A stretch of DNA of 64,000 nt, taken from NCBI RefSeq assembly GCF_027789125.1, contig NZ_JAQFVF010000027.1, forward strand, positions 248,001-312,000. Reading direction: 5' to 3'. Shown piece by piece: positions 24,825-33,024 of the stretch. The position numbers and the translations under genes are program-made. This DNA comes from Paenibacillus aestuarii (GTDB lineage Bacteria > Bacillota > Bacilli > Paenibacillales > NBRC-103111). Under the pieces are notes generated by a model that was not told the origin of the DNA, did no database searches, and saw only the letters and a list, made by a program, of their open reading frames with translations. The first letter of the stretch is position 1; each line of letters begins with the position of its first letter.

Positions 24825-24908
24825 TCAGATCATGAAAGAGCTAGTAATGATGACAAGCAGAATAAAAAGGACAAGAATCGCACCTGCGGATGTTCCAATT
24901 GCGGACAT
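24825..24908 (-). CDS. YjcZ-like sporulation microprotein, 27 residues
   Basis: A 27-codon frame with an excellent ribosome site, AGGAGG 8 nt before the ATG. The product begins MSAIGTSAGAILVLFILL and is a single hydrophobic helix with a small Gly/Ala/Ser head. This is the pattern of the YjcZ family of spore-associated microproteins (head rich in Gly, then F/L-A-LIVVLFILLIIVG). It is antisense to nothing and lies in the gap between cshA and the YesL-like gene. Its small size makes it easy to miss. Confidence 0.75.
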   Translation of the reverse strand: MSAIGTSAGAILVLFILLVIITSSFMI

Positions 24909-25088
24909 GATATCAACCTCCTGCGCTCGGAATCGGAAATGATTCCTTTTGTTGATACTATCTTATGGGAATATGCCCTATGTGGACTAGACGTCTACCT
25001 ATATGTTCAAAAATAGGCTATAATGAAGCCATATGCTCATTGTCATGCAAAGCCAGTTTTGCTAAGGCAAGCGAAGGAGGACACTGTT

Positions 25089-25910
25089 TTGGAGTTTAGA
25101 GGAGTAATGGGAGGACTTTACAAAATATCAGAATGGATCATGCGGTTATCCGTAATCAATCTTCTCTGGATATTGTGCTCCATACCGGTTTTCTTTTTTG
25201 GATTTATGGGATTAGTAAGTCCCACGCCTGACGCATTTAAGTCCATGCTGCCGATCATTGCAGTTTTGACACCGTTTACTTTATTCCCGGCGACGGGGGC
25301 TATGTTTACCGTAGCGAGAAAATGGGTGACAGGCGAAGAGGACGTACCGCTGCTAAAAACGTTTTTCCGCGGTTATAAAGAGAACTATTTGCAAAGTATG
25401 GTTGGCGGATTGATTTTCGTTATCATTTTTGTCATCATTACGGTGAATTACTTCTTTTACGTGAAACAGGGAAGCACACTGAAAGTATTGGCAATCTTGT
25501 TCATTGCTTTCACGGTCATTGTCACGATTGCGCTATTTAACTTTTTCTCCATTATGGTGCATCTGCATATGAAGGTGCTGCAGATTGTTAAAAACTCAAT
25601 CCTGATTACAATCGGCAATCCGATCAATTCCATCGTCATGCTGCTCTGTAACGGAGCGATCTTGTATATTTGCTTGACGAAGTTCAATTTCTTCCTGGTT
25701 GTTTTCTTCATGGGCAGCATCGTGGCCACGTTCTCCTTCTGGCAGTTCAACCGCAGCTTTACGAAGATCCAGATGAAGCAGCAAGAGCTGGAAGAGAAAG
25801 AACAGCAGCGGCTCGCTGAAGCGGAGGCGGAGGAAACCGCGAATAATGAACAGGCTGAAGAAGTAGTGGACAAGCATAATTTAGAAGAAAATGAGAAGAA
25901 TAGAGACTAG
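25089..25910 (+). CDS. YesL-like DUF624 membrane protein
   Basis: 273 residues. Six or so hydrophobic helices and the N-terminal GGLYKISEWIMRLSVINLLWILCSIP with the following PATGAMFTVARKW are characteristic of DUF624/YesL, a family often near sugar ABC importers but of unknown role. The C-terminus is a highly acidic, Gln/Glu/Ala-rich coiled coil (QQELEEKEQQRLAEAEAEE). The TTG at 25089 with AAGGAGG 8 nt upstream is the start; the frame opens earlier at 25023 without a site. No transporter is adjacent here. Confidence 0.82.
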   Translation: MEFRGVMGGLYKISEWIMRLSVINLLWILCSIPVFFFGFMGLVSPTPDAFKSMLPIIAVLTPFTLFPATGAMFTVARKWVTGEEDVPLLKTFFRGYKENYLQSMVGGLIFVIIFVIITVNYFFYVKQGSTLKVLAILFIAFTVIVTIALFNFFSIMVHLHMKVLQIVKNSILITIGNPINSIVMLLCNGAILYICLTKFNFFLVVFFMGSIVATFSFWQFNRSFTKIQMKQQELEEKEQQRLAEAEAEETANNEQAEEVVDKHNLEENEKNRD

Positions 25911-25933
25911 ACCTCTGATACAACGACTTCCAG

Positions 25934-25962
25934 TTGAAAACATACGAGGACGGCTCTATAAT
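25934..25962 (+). promoter_or_regulatory. Sigma-A promoter of the 6S RNA
   Basis: TTGAAA and TATAAT are spaced by exactly 17 nt. The predicted start, near 25970, falls at the 5' end of the 6S-like RNA. Confidence 0.85.
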
Positions 25963-25969
25963 AAATAAT

Positions 25970-26165
25970 ACAAAAGAATCCTGCGATGTTCGTTTCGGTT
26001 TTAAGTTGTTTTGAACCAATGACTGTTTCTAGGGAGACCTATATCGAAGCACAGCTGACATGCCCTCGAAAAGGGACCTCAAAAGTGCTTCTGCGGACGC
26101 CCACCTGCGAGAGCGGGTTTGAAACACCAAAACCGGACGGCATAGGCGGGTTTCTTTGCGTTTAT
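25970..26165 (+). ncRNA. ssrS: 6S RNA (RNA polymerase-binding regulatory RNA)
   Basis: No coding frame fits this ~195-nt stretch, which follows a perfect promoter. The 5' part holds CCTGCGATGTTCG, like the GAGATGTTCG of E. coli 6S. The 3' part holds CCACCTGCGAGAGCGGGTTT, then GAAACACCAAAACCGGACGG and CATAGGCGGGTTTC, matching the 6S closing-stem layout. The two ends pair over a long imperfect helix (GAATCC-TGC-ATG with CAT-GGCGGGTTTC, using G-U pairs), leaving a central bubble that would mimic an open promoter. 6S RNA sequesters the housekeeping polymerase in stationary phase. Ends are estimated. Confidence 0.75.
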
Positions 26166-26316
26166 TCACGTATGTCCAAGTGAACTTACTTACACCTAGA
26201 CCAACGCTGAACTTTCACACAGGCTCTTCTAGCAGCCCGCACGGGAGAGACGGGCGGAAATGCCGTATACCGGTCGGCGGTGAAGCAGAAGGAGTCTAGA
26301 GCGGGATATAAGCGAA

Positions 26317-26355
26317 GAGGAGCCAAGCACAATGAAAGTGCTTGGCTCCTTTTTA
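26317..26355. terminator. Bidirectional terminator downstream of xylB
   Basis: AGGAGCCAAGCAC and GTGCTTGGCTCCT form a 13-bp stem with a short loop and T-run. It closes xylB on the minus strand and would stop reading from the 6S side. Between 26166 and 26316 I see only a small GCCCG/CGGGC stem and nothing coding. Confidence 0.88.
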
Positions 26356-26398
26356 TGTTGTCGCCACCGCTGCGGGAAGCAGGCTTGTGCAAGCGGAT

Positions 26399-27931
26399 TT
26401 AGGCTTGCCCAGCCAGATCGCTAAGCTGGTGGAACGTAGCTTGCAGAGTGCCGTACAGGCTGCGGTAGATTTGATAGTAAGCTTCGTATTTCTGGTGGTT
26501 GTCTGCGTTCGGCTCCACACGGTCGACGACTTGGATCCACTTCTCGCAGAGCGCGGTGATATCCTCACCCAGCACGCCGGAAGCGGCCATGATCGCAGCG
26601 CCGTATGCAGGGCCATCCGTCGAGTTCACCGTGACGACCGGGATGCCGAAGATGTCGGCGATCATTTGCCGCCAGAAGAGGCTTCTGGCGCCTCCGCCGT
26701 TGACGCGCAGCTCGGTGACTTCGATGCCAGATTCCTGGATCAGCTGCATCGAATCCCGCAGGCCGAAGGTGATGCCTTCGAGCAGGGCACGCGTCAAGTG
26801 TGGCTTGCCATGACGCAGGTTGAGGCCAATGAAGCCGCCGCGCGCCTTCGGATCGGGATGCGGTGTCCGCTCGCCGGACAGGTAAGGCAGGAAGATCAAG
26901 CCTTCACTTCCTAGCGGAGCGGTCTCCGCGATGGACGTCAAGATTTCGTAGACGTCCTTGCCTTCCGCCTGCGCACGCGCCAGCTCTTCGTGCGCGAAGT
27001 GGTTGCGCCACCACTGGAACGAGCCGCCGGCGGCCAGCATCACACCCATACGGTGCCATTTGCCTGGCACGCCGTGGCAGAACGAATGAAGCCGGTACGC
27101 TTCATCGACTTGATAAGCGTCGTCGTGAACGAAGACGACGCCAGACGTGCCGAGCGCCACGGACGCGATGCCTTGGCGCACAACGCCGACGCCGACCGCG
27201 CCGCAAGCTTGGTCGCCGCCGCCGGCGACGACCGGCGTGCCTGCTGCGAGCCCGGTGAGGCTGGCGGCCTCCGGCAGCAGATGGCCGGCGACGTCGTTGG
27301 ACTCGTACAGCGGCGGCAGCCACGCCATCGGGATGTCCAGCCGCTCGGCGACGGTCTGCGACCAGCGACGGTTCGCGACGTCAAGCAGCAGTGTGCCGCT
27401 GGCGTCGGCCATGTCCATGCCGAGCGCCCCCGTCAGGCGCAGCCTGACGTAGTCCTTCGGCAGCAGCAGGTGCCGAACGCGCTCGTAGTTCTCCGGCTCA
27501 TGCTGCCGGAGCCAAACCACTTTAGGCGCTGTGAAGCCTGTGAGCGCCTTATTGCCTGTGAGTCGGCCGAGCTCTTCTTTGCCTACGGCCGACTCAATGT
27601 AAGCGCACTGCTCCGCGGTGCGCTGATCGCACCACAAGAGCGCAGGACGGATGACCTGCTGCGCTTCGTCCAGGAACACCGACCCGTGCATCTGGCCGGA
27701 GAAGCCAATACCGGCGACTTCTTCGCCGCTGACGCCGGTTTTGTCCAGCAAGGCACGAATGCCTTGTACCGTGCCGTTCCACCAATCTTCGGGATGCTGT
27801 TCCGCCCATCCCGGGTGCGGTTGCTGCAGCGGATACTCCACGCTGTGGCTGCCGATGACGCGGCCTGTATCGTCGACGAGAATGCATTTAACCGCAGAAG
27901 TTCCTAAATCCAATCCCATGAAATAAGTCAT
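26399..27931 (-). CDS. xylB: Xylulokinase (FGGY family)
   Basis: 510 residues. XylB phosphorylates D-xylulose to xylulose 5-phosphate for the pentose phosphate pathway. The N-terminal phosphate loop is GLDLGTSAVKCILVD (6-20), the substrate motif IGFSGQMHG (~76-84) with ALLWCDQRT follows, the Asp catalytic region is in AGGGDQACGAVGVG, and the FGGY signature region is SLFWRQMIADIFGIPV. The ATG has AAGGGTG 7 nt upstream. No xylA, xylR or transporter is adjacent, so xylose genes must be split in this genome. GC rises within the gene. Confidence 0.93.
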   Translation of the reverse strand: MTYFMGLDLGTSAVKCILVDDTGRVIGSHSVEYPLQQPHPGWAEQHPEDWWNGTVQGIRALLDKTGVSGEEVAGIGFSGQMHGSVFLDEAQQVIRPALLWCDQRTAEQCAYIESAVGKEELGRLTGNKALTGFTAPKVVWLRQHEPENYERVRHLLLPKDYVRLRLTGALGMDMADASGTLLLDVANRRWSQTVAERLDIPMAWLPPLYESNDVAGHLLPEAASLTGLAAGTPVVAGGGDQACGAVGVGVVRQGIASVALGTSGVVFVHDDAYQVDEAYRLHSFCHGVPGKWHRMGVMLAAGGSFQWWRNHFAHEELARAQAEGKDVYEILTSIAETAPLGSEGLIFLPYLSGERTPHPDPKARGGFIGLNLRHGKPHLTRALLEGITFGLRDSMQLIQESGIEVTELRVNGGGARSLFWRQMIADIFGIPVVTVNSTDGPAYGAAIMAASGVLGEDITALCEKWIQVVDRVEPNADNHQKYEAYYQIYRSLYGTLQATFHQLSDLAGQA

Positions 27932-27963
27932 GTTGGTTCACCCTTTATACGTTTAATGGACTT

Positions 27964-28020
27964 ATCTTTGTTTGTTTATTGAATATACAAAGATTACACC
28001 TCAACTATATTCGCAGTCAA
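27964..28020 (-). promoter_or_regulatory. Putative xylB promoter with inverted-repeat operator
   Basis: On the minus strand TTGACT (at 28015-28020) and TAATCT are 18 nt apart. An 8-bp inverted repeat, ATCTTTGT at 27964-27971 and ACAAAGAT at 27987-27994, overlaps the -10 and the start region, the right place for a repressor. AT-rich TTTGTTTAT between the arms recalls XylR operators but the match is not exact. Confidence 0.4.
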
Positions 28021-28049
28021 GAACCGAATTCCTCCTTTTTGCATATCAT

Positions 28050-28544
28050 TTATTTAAGATTCAAGCCCATTTCATGCCACTGGATGCCGCCGTGTGCCGA
28101 AGAGGAGGGCGATACATAATGAAACCCGTGTTTCTCATAAAAACCGATCAAGAACGATTCGCACATGAGGACGATTTGCTGCAATTGATCAGCTTTGGCT
28201 TGTTGAATCACACGCGTAAGCAAAGCGGAGGCGAGGCCTTGGCGCTGGAATTCGGGGTGAACCGCAATGGTTAAGATGCAAAAGTTAGCGCCGTTAGCCG
28301 CGAAATCTGCGGTTTGTTTAATGCTGTCATCAGCTAGGTGAACGTGATCCAATCTGACGCCATTGGTGACGCCGACAATTCGTCCGTCGTCCGTTTCAGC
28401 CACTAAGAAATAAAGGCCGAAAGTTTGCAATCTGAACTTGAATGCTTCAGCGGAAGCTGCGGCTTCCGGGGGATAAACCTGATTTTCAATGGCGTAGGCT
28501 TGAGCACATTCTTGCTCCGTCAAAGCTTGGCGAATCGTTATCAT
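28050..28544 (-). CDS. GNAT family N-acetyltransferase
   Basis: 164 residues. The acetyl-CoA motif A is FCILTIAVHPEFQRQGLASA (~98-117), preceded by the beta4 strand FLVAETDDGRIVGVTNG and followed by IVLMCESFLIGFYEKHGF (motif B). The ATG at 28544 has AAGGAG 10 nt upstream; the longer frame to 28604 has no site. The acceptor (amine, amino acid or protein) is unknown. It lies divergent from mntH and shares its upstream region, including a palindrome at 28572. Confidence 0.85.
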   Translation of the reverse strand: MITIRQALTEQECAQAYAIENQVYPPEAAASAEAFKFRLQTFGLYFLVAETDDGRIVGVTNGVRLDHVHLADDSIKQTADFAANGANFCILTIAVHPEFQRQGLASALLTRVIQQAKADQLQQIVLMCESFLIGFYEKHGFHYVSPSSSAHGGIQWHEMGLNLK

Positions 28545-28571
28545 CTGTACAAAACTCCTTGCGTTTAAGTT

Positions 28572-28585
28572 TTTCCCTAGGGAAA
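28572..28585. promoter_or_regulatory. Palindrome resembling an MntR operator
   Basis: TTTCCCTAGGGAAA is a perfect 14-bp palindrome within AGTTTTTCCCTAGGGAAACA. It resembles the B. subtilis MntR box (TTTGCCTTAAGGAAAC type). It sits between the divergent GNAT and mntH genes; a half-like AAAGTTTCCCC occurs near 28654, and a TATAAT lies at 28626-28631. Mn2+-dependent repression of mntH is the likely role. Confidence 0.4.
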
Positions 28586-28703
28586 CATATTTCCGTATGC
28601 ACATAACTGTTTACCACTAGCATAATATAATGTAGTGTAGTATACTTACAATAAAGTTTCCCCAGCACAACATTATTGGATAGGCGAAAGAAGGGATAAC
28701 AAT

Positions 28704-30050
28704 ATGGAAGTGGCATACAAAGAACAGAAACAAAAAGAAAGCGGCTGGAGAAAAAGCGCCACAATGCCCAGCTTGCCGGAAGTTCATGAGAGTCTGCATG
28801 TACCGAAAAAAGCTGGATTCTTTCGCAAACTTCTCGCATTTATCGGACCTGGCTATCTCGTCGCAGTCGGCTATATGGACCCAGGCAACTGGGCTACGGA
28901 TTTGGCCGGCGGCTCCCAATTCGGATATACGCTCTTATCTGTTATTTTAATTTCGAATCTGATGGCTATTCTCCTGCAAGCCTTGTCAGGCCGTTTAGGC
29001 ATTGTAACCGGCAGAGACTTGGCTCAGGCATGCCGGGACCATTACAGCAAACCGGTCTCATTCATGCTCTGGATCCTCTGCGAGCTGGCGATTGCTGCCT
29101 GTGATTTGGCGGAAATTATCGGGGCTGCGATTGCGCTGAATTTGCTGTTCGGTCTGCCTCTTATCTACGGGGTCATGCTAACCGCCTTGGATGTGCTTCT
29201 GGTCTTGATGCTGCAAAAGAAAGGCTTCCGTTATATCGAAGCGATGGTCATCAGCTTGATTGCGCTCATTACAGTTTGCTTTGTTTTTGAACTTATTTTT
29301 TCCCAACCTAACTTCAAAGAAGTAGCGGCAGGCTTCATTCCGACAACGCAAATTGTTACCAATCCCGCGATGTTGTACATTGCGCTCGGTATTCTTGGCG
29401 CGACTGTCATGCCGCATAATCTATATCTGCATTCTTCCATCGTGCAGACTCGTCAATACGAGCGGACTGTGGAAGGCAAACGTTCGGCGATCAAATTCGC
29501 CACCATTGACTCCACCGTTGCATTAATGCTGGCCTTGTTCGTTAATGCGGCGATCCTCATCCTGTCAGCCGCGGCATTCCATTCCGCCGGCCAAGAAGTG
29601 GCGGAGATTCAAGACGCCTACAAACTGCTTGGTCCGATGGTTGGCACAGGAGTTGCGAGTATTTTGTTCGGTGTAGCTTTGCTCGCCTCCGGTCAAAACT
29701 CGACGCTCACAGGCACGCTGGCCGGTCAGATTGTAATGGAGGGTTTCCTGAACATCCGGCTGTCTCCATGGCTGCGCCGCCTAATTACCCGGCTAATCGC
29801 GATTGTGCCTGCGGTCATTGTGATCGGGATTTACGGTGAAAGAGGAGCGACAGATTTGCTCGTGCTCAGCCAAGTGATTTTGTCCTTGCAGCTGTCCTTT
29901 GCGGTCATTCCGCTTGTGAAGTTCACTTCCGACCGCAAAAAAATGGGCGAGCTCGTCGCGCCTCGCTGGATGGTCGTGCTCAGCTGGATCGTAGCGGTCA
30001 TTATTGCCTGCCTGAATGCATACTTGCTATACGGCACCATTTTCGGCTAA
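28704..30050 (+). CDS. mntH: Nramp family divalent metal (Mn2+/H+) transporter
   Basis: 448 residues with about 11 helices. The metal-binding helix 1 motif is DPGNWATDL (59-67) and helix 6 has [11 protein letters not shown] (the MPHN motif). Both are intact, so metal import driven by protons is expected. The 45-residue hydrophilic N-terminus is normal for MntH. The ATG has GAAGGGA 7 nt upstream. It is monocistronic with its own terminator. It complements the riboswitch-controlled TerC exporter at 3580-4416. Confidence 0.93.
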   Translation: MEVAYKEQKQKESGWRKSATMPSLPEVHESLHVPKKAGFFRKLLAFIGPGYLVAVGYMDPGNWATDLAGGSQFGYTLLSVILISNLMAILLQALSGRLGIVTGRDLAQACRDHYSKPVSFMLWILCELAIAACDLAEIIGAAIALNLLFGLPLIYGVMLTALDVLLVLMLQKKGFRYIEAMVISLIALITVCFVFELIFSQPNFKEVAAGFIPTTQIVTNPAMLYIALGILGATVMPHNLYLHSSIVQTRQYERTVEGKRSAIKFATIDSTVALMLALFVNAAILILSAAAFHSAGQEVAEIQDAYKLLGPMVGTGVASILFGVALLASGQNSTLTGTLAGQIVMEGFLNIRLSPWLRRLITRLIAIVPAVIVIGIYGERGATDLLVLSQVILSLQLSFAVIPLVKFTSDRKKMGELVAPRWMVVLSWIVAVIIACLNAYLLYGTIFG

Positions 30051-30065
30051 TTGTATAGAAGATTA

Positions 30066-30099
30066 CAAACAGGGGATGTTCGCGCATTCCCTGTTTTTT
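30066..30099 (+). terminator. Terminator after mntH
   Basis: AAACAGGG and CCCTGTTT with inner GATG/CATT pairs are followed by a T-run. Confidence 0.85.
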
Positions 30100-30241
30100 G
30101 CGGTTTCTGCACGGTTTCAGAGACCTGCTGGAGAAGCTCGTTTCATTTTCCCTCTTTTGCTCCGGGGTAATCAGTGGTAAGATAGGAAATAGTGTAGAAT
30201 GGCAAGCGGTCTATGCGCTTCATTAAAGGGGGAACAGGCTT

Positions 30242-30631
30242 TTGCTAAAGAGAACTTTAATTGGATTGGTTCGGAGTCACGAGACGACCGGAGATAAAGC
30301 GAGAGATCCATTGCTTAAGACGAGGTACTATAAGCTGCCTAAAGATCAGGTGTGGGAAGAAGTTATCGCCGTTCTCAAAAAAACGCCGGGGTACAAGCTT
30401 CTTCATGAAGTTCAGAGTGTCGGTGAAATTCTCGCTGAACGCCGTACGATGACGGGGCGTACGCAAGACGTTACCTTGACGCTGTTTGGCATTAATCCGG
30501 TCAAAACTGCCGTCGACATCTATTCAGCTTCGCGTGGATCGATGGGAGATTTGGGATCGAATTACCGCACGATATTGGACATTTATAAACAATTGGACCG
30601 CAAGCTTGCGGCATATAAAATCGAAGGTTAA
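30242..30631 (+). CDS. Conserved hypothetical protein, DUF1499-like
   Basis: 129 residues, soluble, no signal. The pattern RYYKLPKDQVWEEVIAVLKK followed by GYKLLHEVQSVGEILAERRT, then VTLTLFGINPVKTAVDIYSAS and GDLGSNYRTILDIYKQLD resembles DUF1499/SRPBCC-like proteins, a beta-sheet with a long final helix. The similarity is by pattern only. The TTG start has AAAGGGGG 9 nt upstream. It is a single gene ending in a bidirectional terminator shared with tpx. Confidence 0.65.
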   Translation: MLKRTLIGLVRSHETTGDKARDPLLKTRYYKLPKDQVWEEVIAVLKKTPGYKLLHEVQSVGEILAERRTMTGRTQDVTLTLFGINPVKTAVDIYSASRGSMGDLGSNYRTILDIYKQLDRKLAAYKIEG

Positions 30632-30670
30632 AAAAAACAGCAGGGAAGCTTGGCCTCCTTGCTGTTTTTA
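30632..30670. terminator. Bidirectional terminator between convergent genes
   Basis: AAAACAGCA and TGCTGTTTT with inner GGG/CCTCC form a stem flanked by A8 and T5, between the DUF1499-like gene and tpx. Confidence 0.85.
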
Positions 30671-30685
30671 TGTATATGCGCTGGA

Positions 30686-31204
30686 TTACACGAGCGCTTT
30701 CACAGCTTCTACAGCTGCTTCGTAGTTCGGGTGGTTTGTCATCTCGCCCAGATACTCCACATATTGAATCGTATCGTTAGCATCGATAACAAAGATCGAA
30801 CGCATATCGAGTTGGATTTCTTTAATCAGCACGCCGTAAGCTTCGCCGAAAGATTTAGTTTTGTAGTCGGACAGTGTAACGACTTTGTCGATACCAGCCG
30901 CACCGCACCAGCGGGATTGCGCGAAAGGAAGGTCCACACTGATTGTCAGGACAACAACGTTGTCGCCAAGCTTAGCAGCTTCTTCGTTGAAACGGCGAGT
31001 TTGCGCGTCGCAAACACCTGTGTCCAAGGAAGGAACAACGCTGATGAGCTTCACTTTGCCTGCATAATCAGCCAGGGAAACTTGGTTCATCAAGTCTTTG
31101 TTGACTGTGAAGTTAGGCGCTTTGTCTCCTACTTTAAGTTCTGGTCCTACCAGAGTGATTGGGTTGCCTTTAAGAGTAGCTACACCTGTACGTTCTTGAG
31201 CCAT
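30686..31204 (-). CDS. tpx: Thiol peroxidase (peroxiredoxin, Tpx)
   Basis: 172 residues, typical length. The peroxidatic Cys is C65 in SLDTGVCDAQT and the resolving Cys is C100 in RWCGA, the spacing of atypical 2-Cys Tpx enzymes. They reduce hydrogen peroxide and alkyl hydroperoxides with thioredoxin. The ATG at 31204 has AAAGGAGG 11 nt upstream; an upstream in-frame ATG at 31243 lies before that site and is rejected. A LysR-type gene is divergent and may or may not control it. Confidence 0.95.
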   Translation of the reverse strand: MAQERTGVATLKGNPITLVGPELKVGDKAPNFTVNKDLMNQVSLADYAGKVKLISVVPSLDTGVCDAQTRRFNEEAAKLGDNVVVLTISVDLPFAQSRWCGAAGIDKVVTLSDYKTKSFGEAYGVLIKEIQLDMRSIFVIDANDTIQYVEYLGEMTNHPNYEAAVEAVKALV

Positions 31205-31273
31205 GGGTAGGGAATCCTCCTTTATTTTCATTGAAATTCTCAACTTTTCTATTATAAGCCTTTCGGGCTTGGG

Positions 31274-31302
31274 TTGTCCAATTGATACGGGATGGCTATA
31301 AT
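31274..31302 (+). promoter_or_regulatory. Sigma-A promoter of the LysR-type gene
   Basis: TTGTCC and TATAAT are separated by 17 nt, with a start predicted near 31309, about 55 nt before the GTG. A TATAAT for tpx lies on the other strand near 31250. Confidence 0.7.
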
Positions 31303-31364
31303 AAAAGCGATAACATAATAGGTTCGCGTTCGTCGGACATAGATAAGCTGGGGGATTTAGACGC

Positions 31365-32258
31365 GTGGAGTTACGACAACTGCAGTACTTTGTGAAAGTC
31401 GCCAGAAAACAACATGTGACACAAGCCTCTGAGGAGCTTCATGTCGCGCAATCGGCGGTTAGCCGGCAAATTCATTTGCTGGAGGAAGAGCTTGGCGTAA
31501 GCTTGTTCGTGCAGAAGGGCCGCAATCTGCATTTGACATCAGTCGGGCACCTGTTCTTGAGCAGGGTGGAAGGCATTCTGACGGACTTGGAACGTGCTGT
31601 AGGGGAGATCCATGAGTTTCTGGATCCGGAAGCCGGCGAAATCCGCATCGGGTTTCCGCATAGTGTCGTCATTCATTTGCTGCCGGCTGTTGTGGCGGCT
31701 TTTAAGAAGGATCATCCGAACGTGAAGTTTAGGCTGCGCCAAGGCACCTATACAAGTTTGATCCGCGATGTGACGAAGGGAGAGATTGACCTGGCGTTCA
31801 TTTCCCCATTTCCCGAGTCGCACGAACATGTATCGGGTGAAATTTTGCTCACTGAAGAGCTGTATGCAATATTGCCGCCTAATCATATTTTGGCTGAATA
31901 TACATCGATAAGACTGGAGCAGCTGAAGCAGGAGCCTTTTGTCATGTTCAGCGAAGAATACACGCTTCGTTCGATCGTGATGGAAGCTTGCTTGAAGGCG
32001 GGCTTCGTACCGAAGATTGAGTTCGAAGGCGAAGAGACAGATACGGTTCGCGGCCTTGTTGCCGCAGGGATGGGCGTGAGCCTGCTGCCCGCCATGTCCT
32101 TGCTGGAAGGCGGCCAGATGCAGCCGGCAAAAGTTCGCGTCACGGATCCGCAGGTAACCCGGACGGTCGGGCTGATCAGCCGCAGCGGCGAGAAGCTGCC
32201 GCTTGTAGCCGAAGTGTTTCGCCGCTTCCTGCTCGAATATTTCCAATCGCTAAAATAA
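31365..32258 (+). CDS. LysR family transcriptional regulator
   Basis: 297 residues, usual for LysR. The N-terminal winged helix (1-60) is MELRQLQYFVKVARKQHVTQ... with AVSRQIHLLEEELG as recognition helix. The effector domain (~90-295) starts GEIRIGFPHSVVIHLLPAVV and is of the periplasmic-binding fold. The GTG start has GGGGG 10 nt upstream. It is divergent from tpx by 160 nt, the classic arrangement for a LysR activator and its target, but peroxide sensing is not shown: no conserved redox Cys pair stands out (one Cys near residue 209). Confidence 0.9.
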   Translation: MELRQLQYFVKVARKQHVTQASEELHVAQSAVSRQIHLLEEELGVSLFVQKGRNLHLTSVGHLFLSRVEGILTDLERAVGEIHEFLDPEAGEIRIGFPHSVVIHLLPAVVAAFKKDHPNVKFRLRQGTYTSLIRDVTKGEIDLAFISPFPESHEHVSGEILLTEELYAILPPNHILAEYTSIRLEQLKQEPFVMFSEEYTLRSIVMEACLKAGFVPKIEFEGEETDTVRGLVAAGMGVSLLPAMSLLEGGQMQPAKVRVTDPQVTRTVGLISRSGEKLPLVAEVFRRFLLEYFQSLK

Positions 32259-32260
32259 AT

Positions 32261-32312
32261 AAAAGCTTTCCCTCAGCGTGCAGTAAGCACGATCTGAAGG
32301 AAAGCTTTTGTG
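32261..32312. terminator. Bidirectional terminator between convergent genes
   Basis: AAAAGCTTTCC and GGAAAGCTTTT with inner CTCAG/CTGA and CGTGC/GCACG form a long stem, with T-runs on both strands. Confidence 0.92.
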
Positions 32313-32313
32313 T

Positions 32314-33003
32314 TTAATCATCGTTGTTCCGGCCGTTGAAAATCATAATGTACTTGAGAAGCTCGAGCACGGAGATTAAAGCTGCCGCGACGTAAGTAAG
32401 AGCTGCCGCATTCAGCACTTTCGCCACACCACGCTCTTCTTCATTGGTGATGAAGCCGTAAGAGACCATGAGCTCGCGGGCCCGAGAGCTGGCGTTGAAC
32501 TCGACAGGCAGGGTAATAAGTTGGAACGCTACGGCTGCGGCAAAGAATAAGATACCGAGTCCGAGCAGCCAAGGGATTTGCTGGAAGAAGAAGCCGGCCA
32601 GAATCAGAATTGGCGCGACGCCGGACGCGAAGTTAACGACTGGAAACATCTGATGTCGCATAACGAGCATCGGATAATGAACCTTATGCTGAATCGCATG
32701 GCCAACCTCGTGGCAAGCAACGGAAACAGCGGAAATTGAGCTTTGATAAAAGACGGGCTCGGACAAGCGAACGGCTCTGGCCAGTGGGTCATAGTGGTCG
32801 GTCAGCGCGCCGGGAACAGGCTCAATAGGAATATCGTAGAGACCATTGGCATCCAGCATCCGTCTTGCGGCTTCTGCGCCTGTCATACCGGAGTAGATCG
32901 GAACCTCCGACCATTTGTTAAACGTTCCTCTTACACGAAACGAAGCCCACAAGGATAGTCCGAAAGCGATGATAATAAGAAAATCCATTGGGTGAAAAAA
33001 CAT
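32314..33003 (-). CDS. Membrane zinc metallopeptidase (YugP family)
   Basis: 229 residues. A membrane helix at the N-terminus, the zinc motif ACHEVGHAIQH (~95-105) and three further hydrophobic segments match the YugP/Zn_peptidase_2 family. The stretch ALTDHYDPLARAVRLSEPVF before the zinc site and LPVEFNASSRAREL after it, holding the third ligand region, are typical. Substrates are unknown. ATG with GGAGG upstream. It follows the MerR gene by 21 nt on the same strand, so the two form an operon. Confidence 0.9.
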   Translation of the reverse strand: MFFHPMDFLIIIAFGLSLWASFRVRGTFNKWSEVPIYSGMTGAEAARRMLDANGLYDIPIEPVPGALTDHYDPLARAVRLSEPVFYQSSISAVSVACHEVGHAIQHKVHYPMLVMRHQMFPVVNFASGVAPILILAGFFFQQIPWLLGLGILFFAAAVAFQLITLPVEFNASSRARELMVSYGFITNEEERGVAKVLNAAALTYVAAALISVLELLKYIMIFNGRNNDD

Positions 33004-33024
33004 CCTGCATTCCTCCGTATTTCA

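Noticed and set aside
26990..27907. 305-codon open frame on the plus strand opposite xylB
   Set aside because: Shadow frame caused by the high GC of xylB; its predicted protein has no domain and odd composition.
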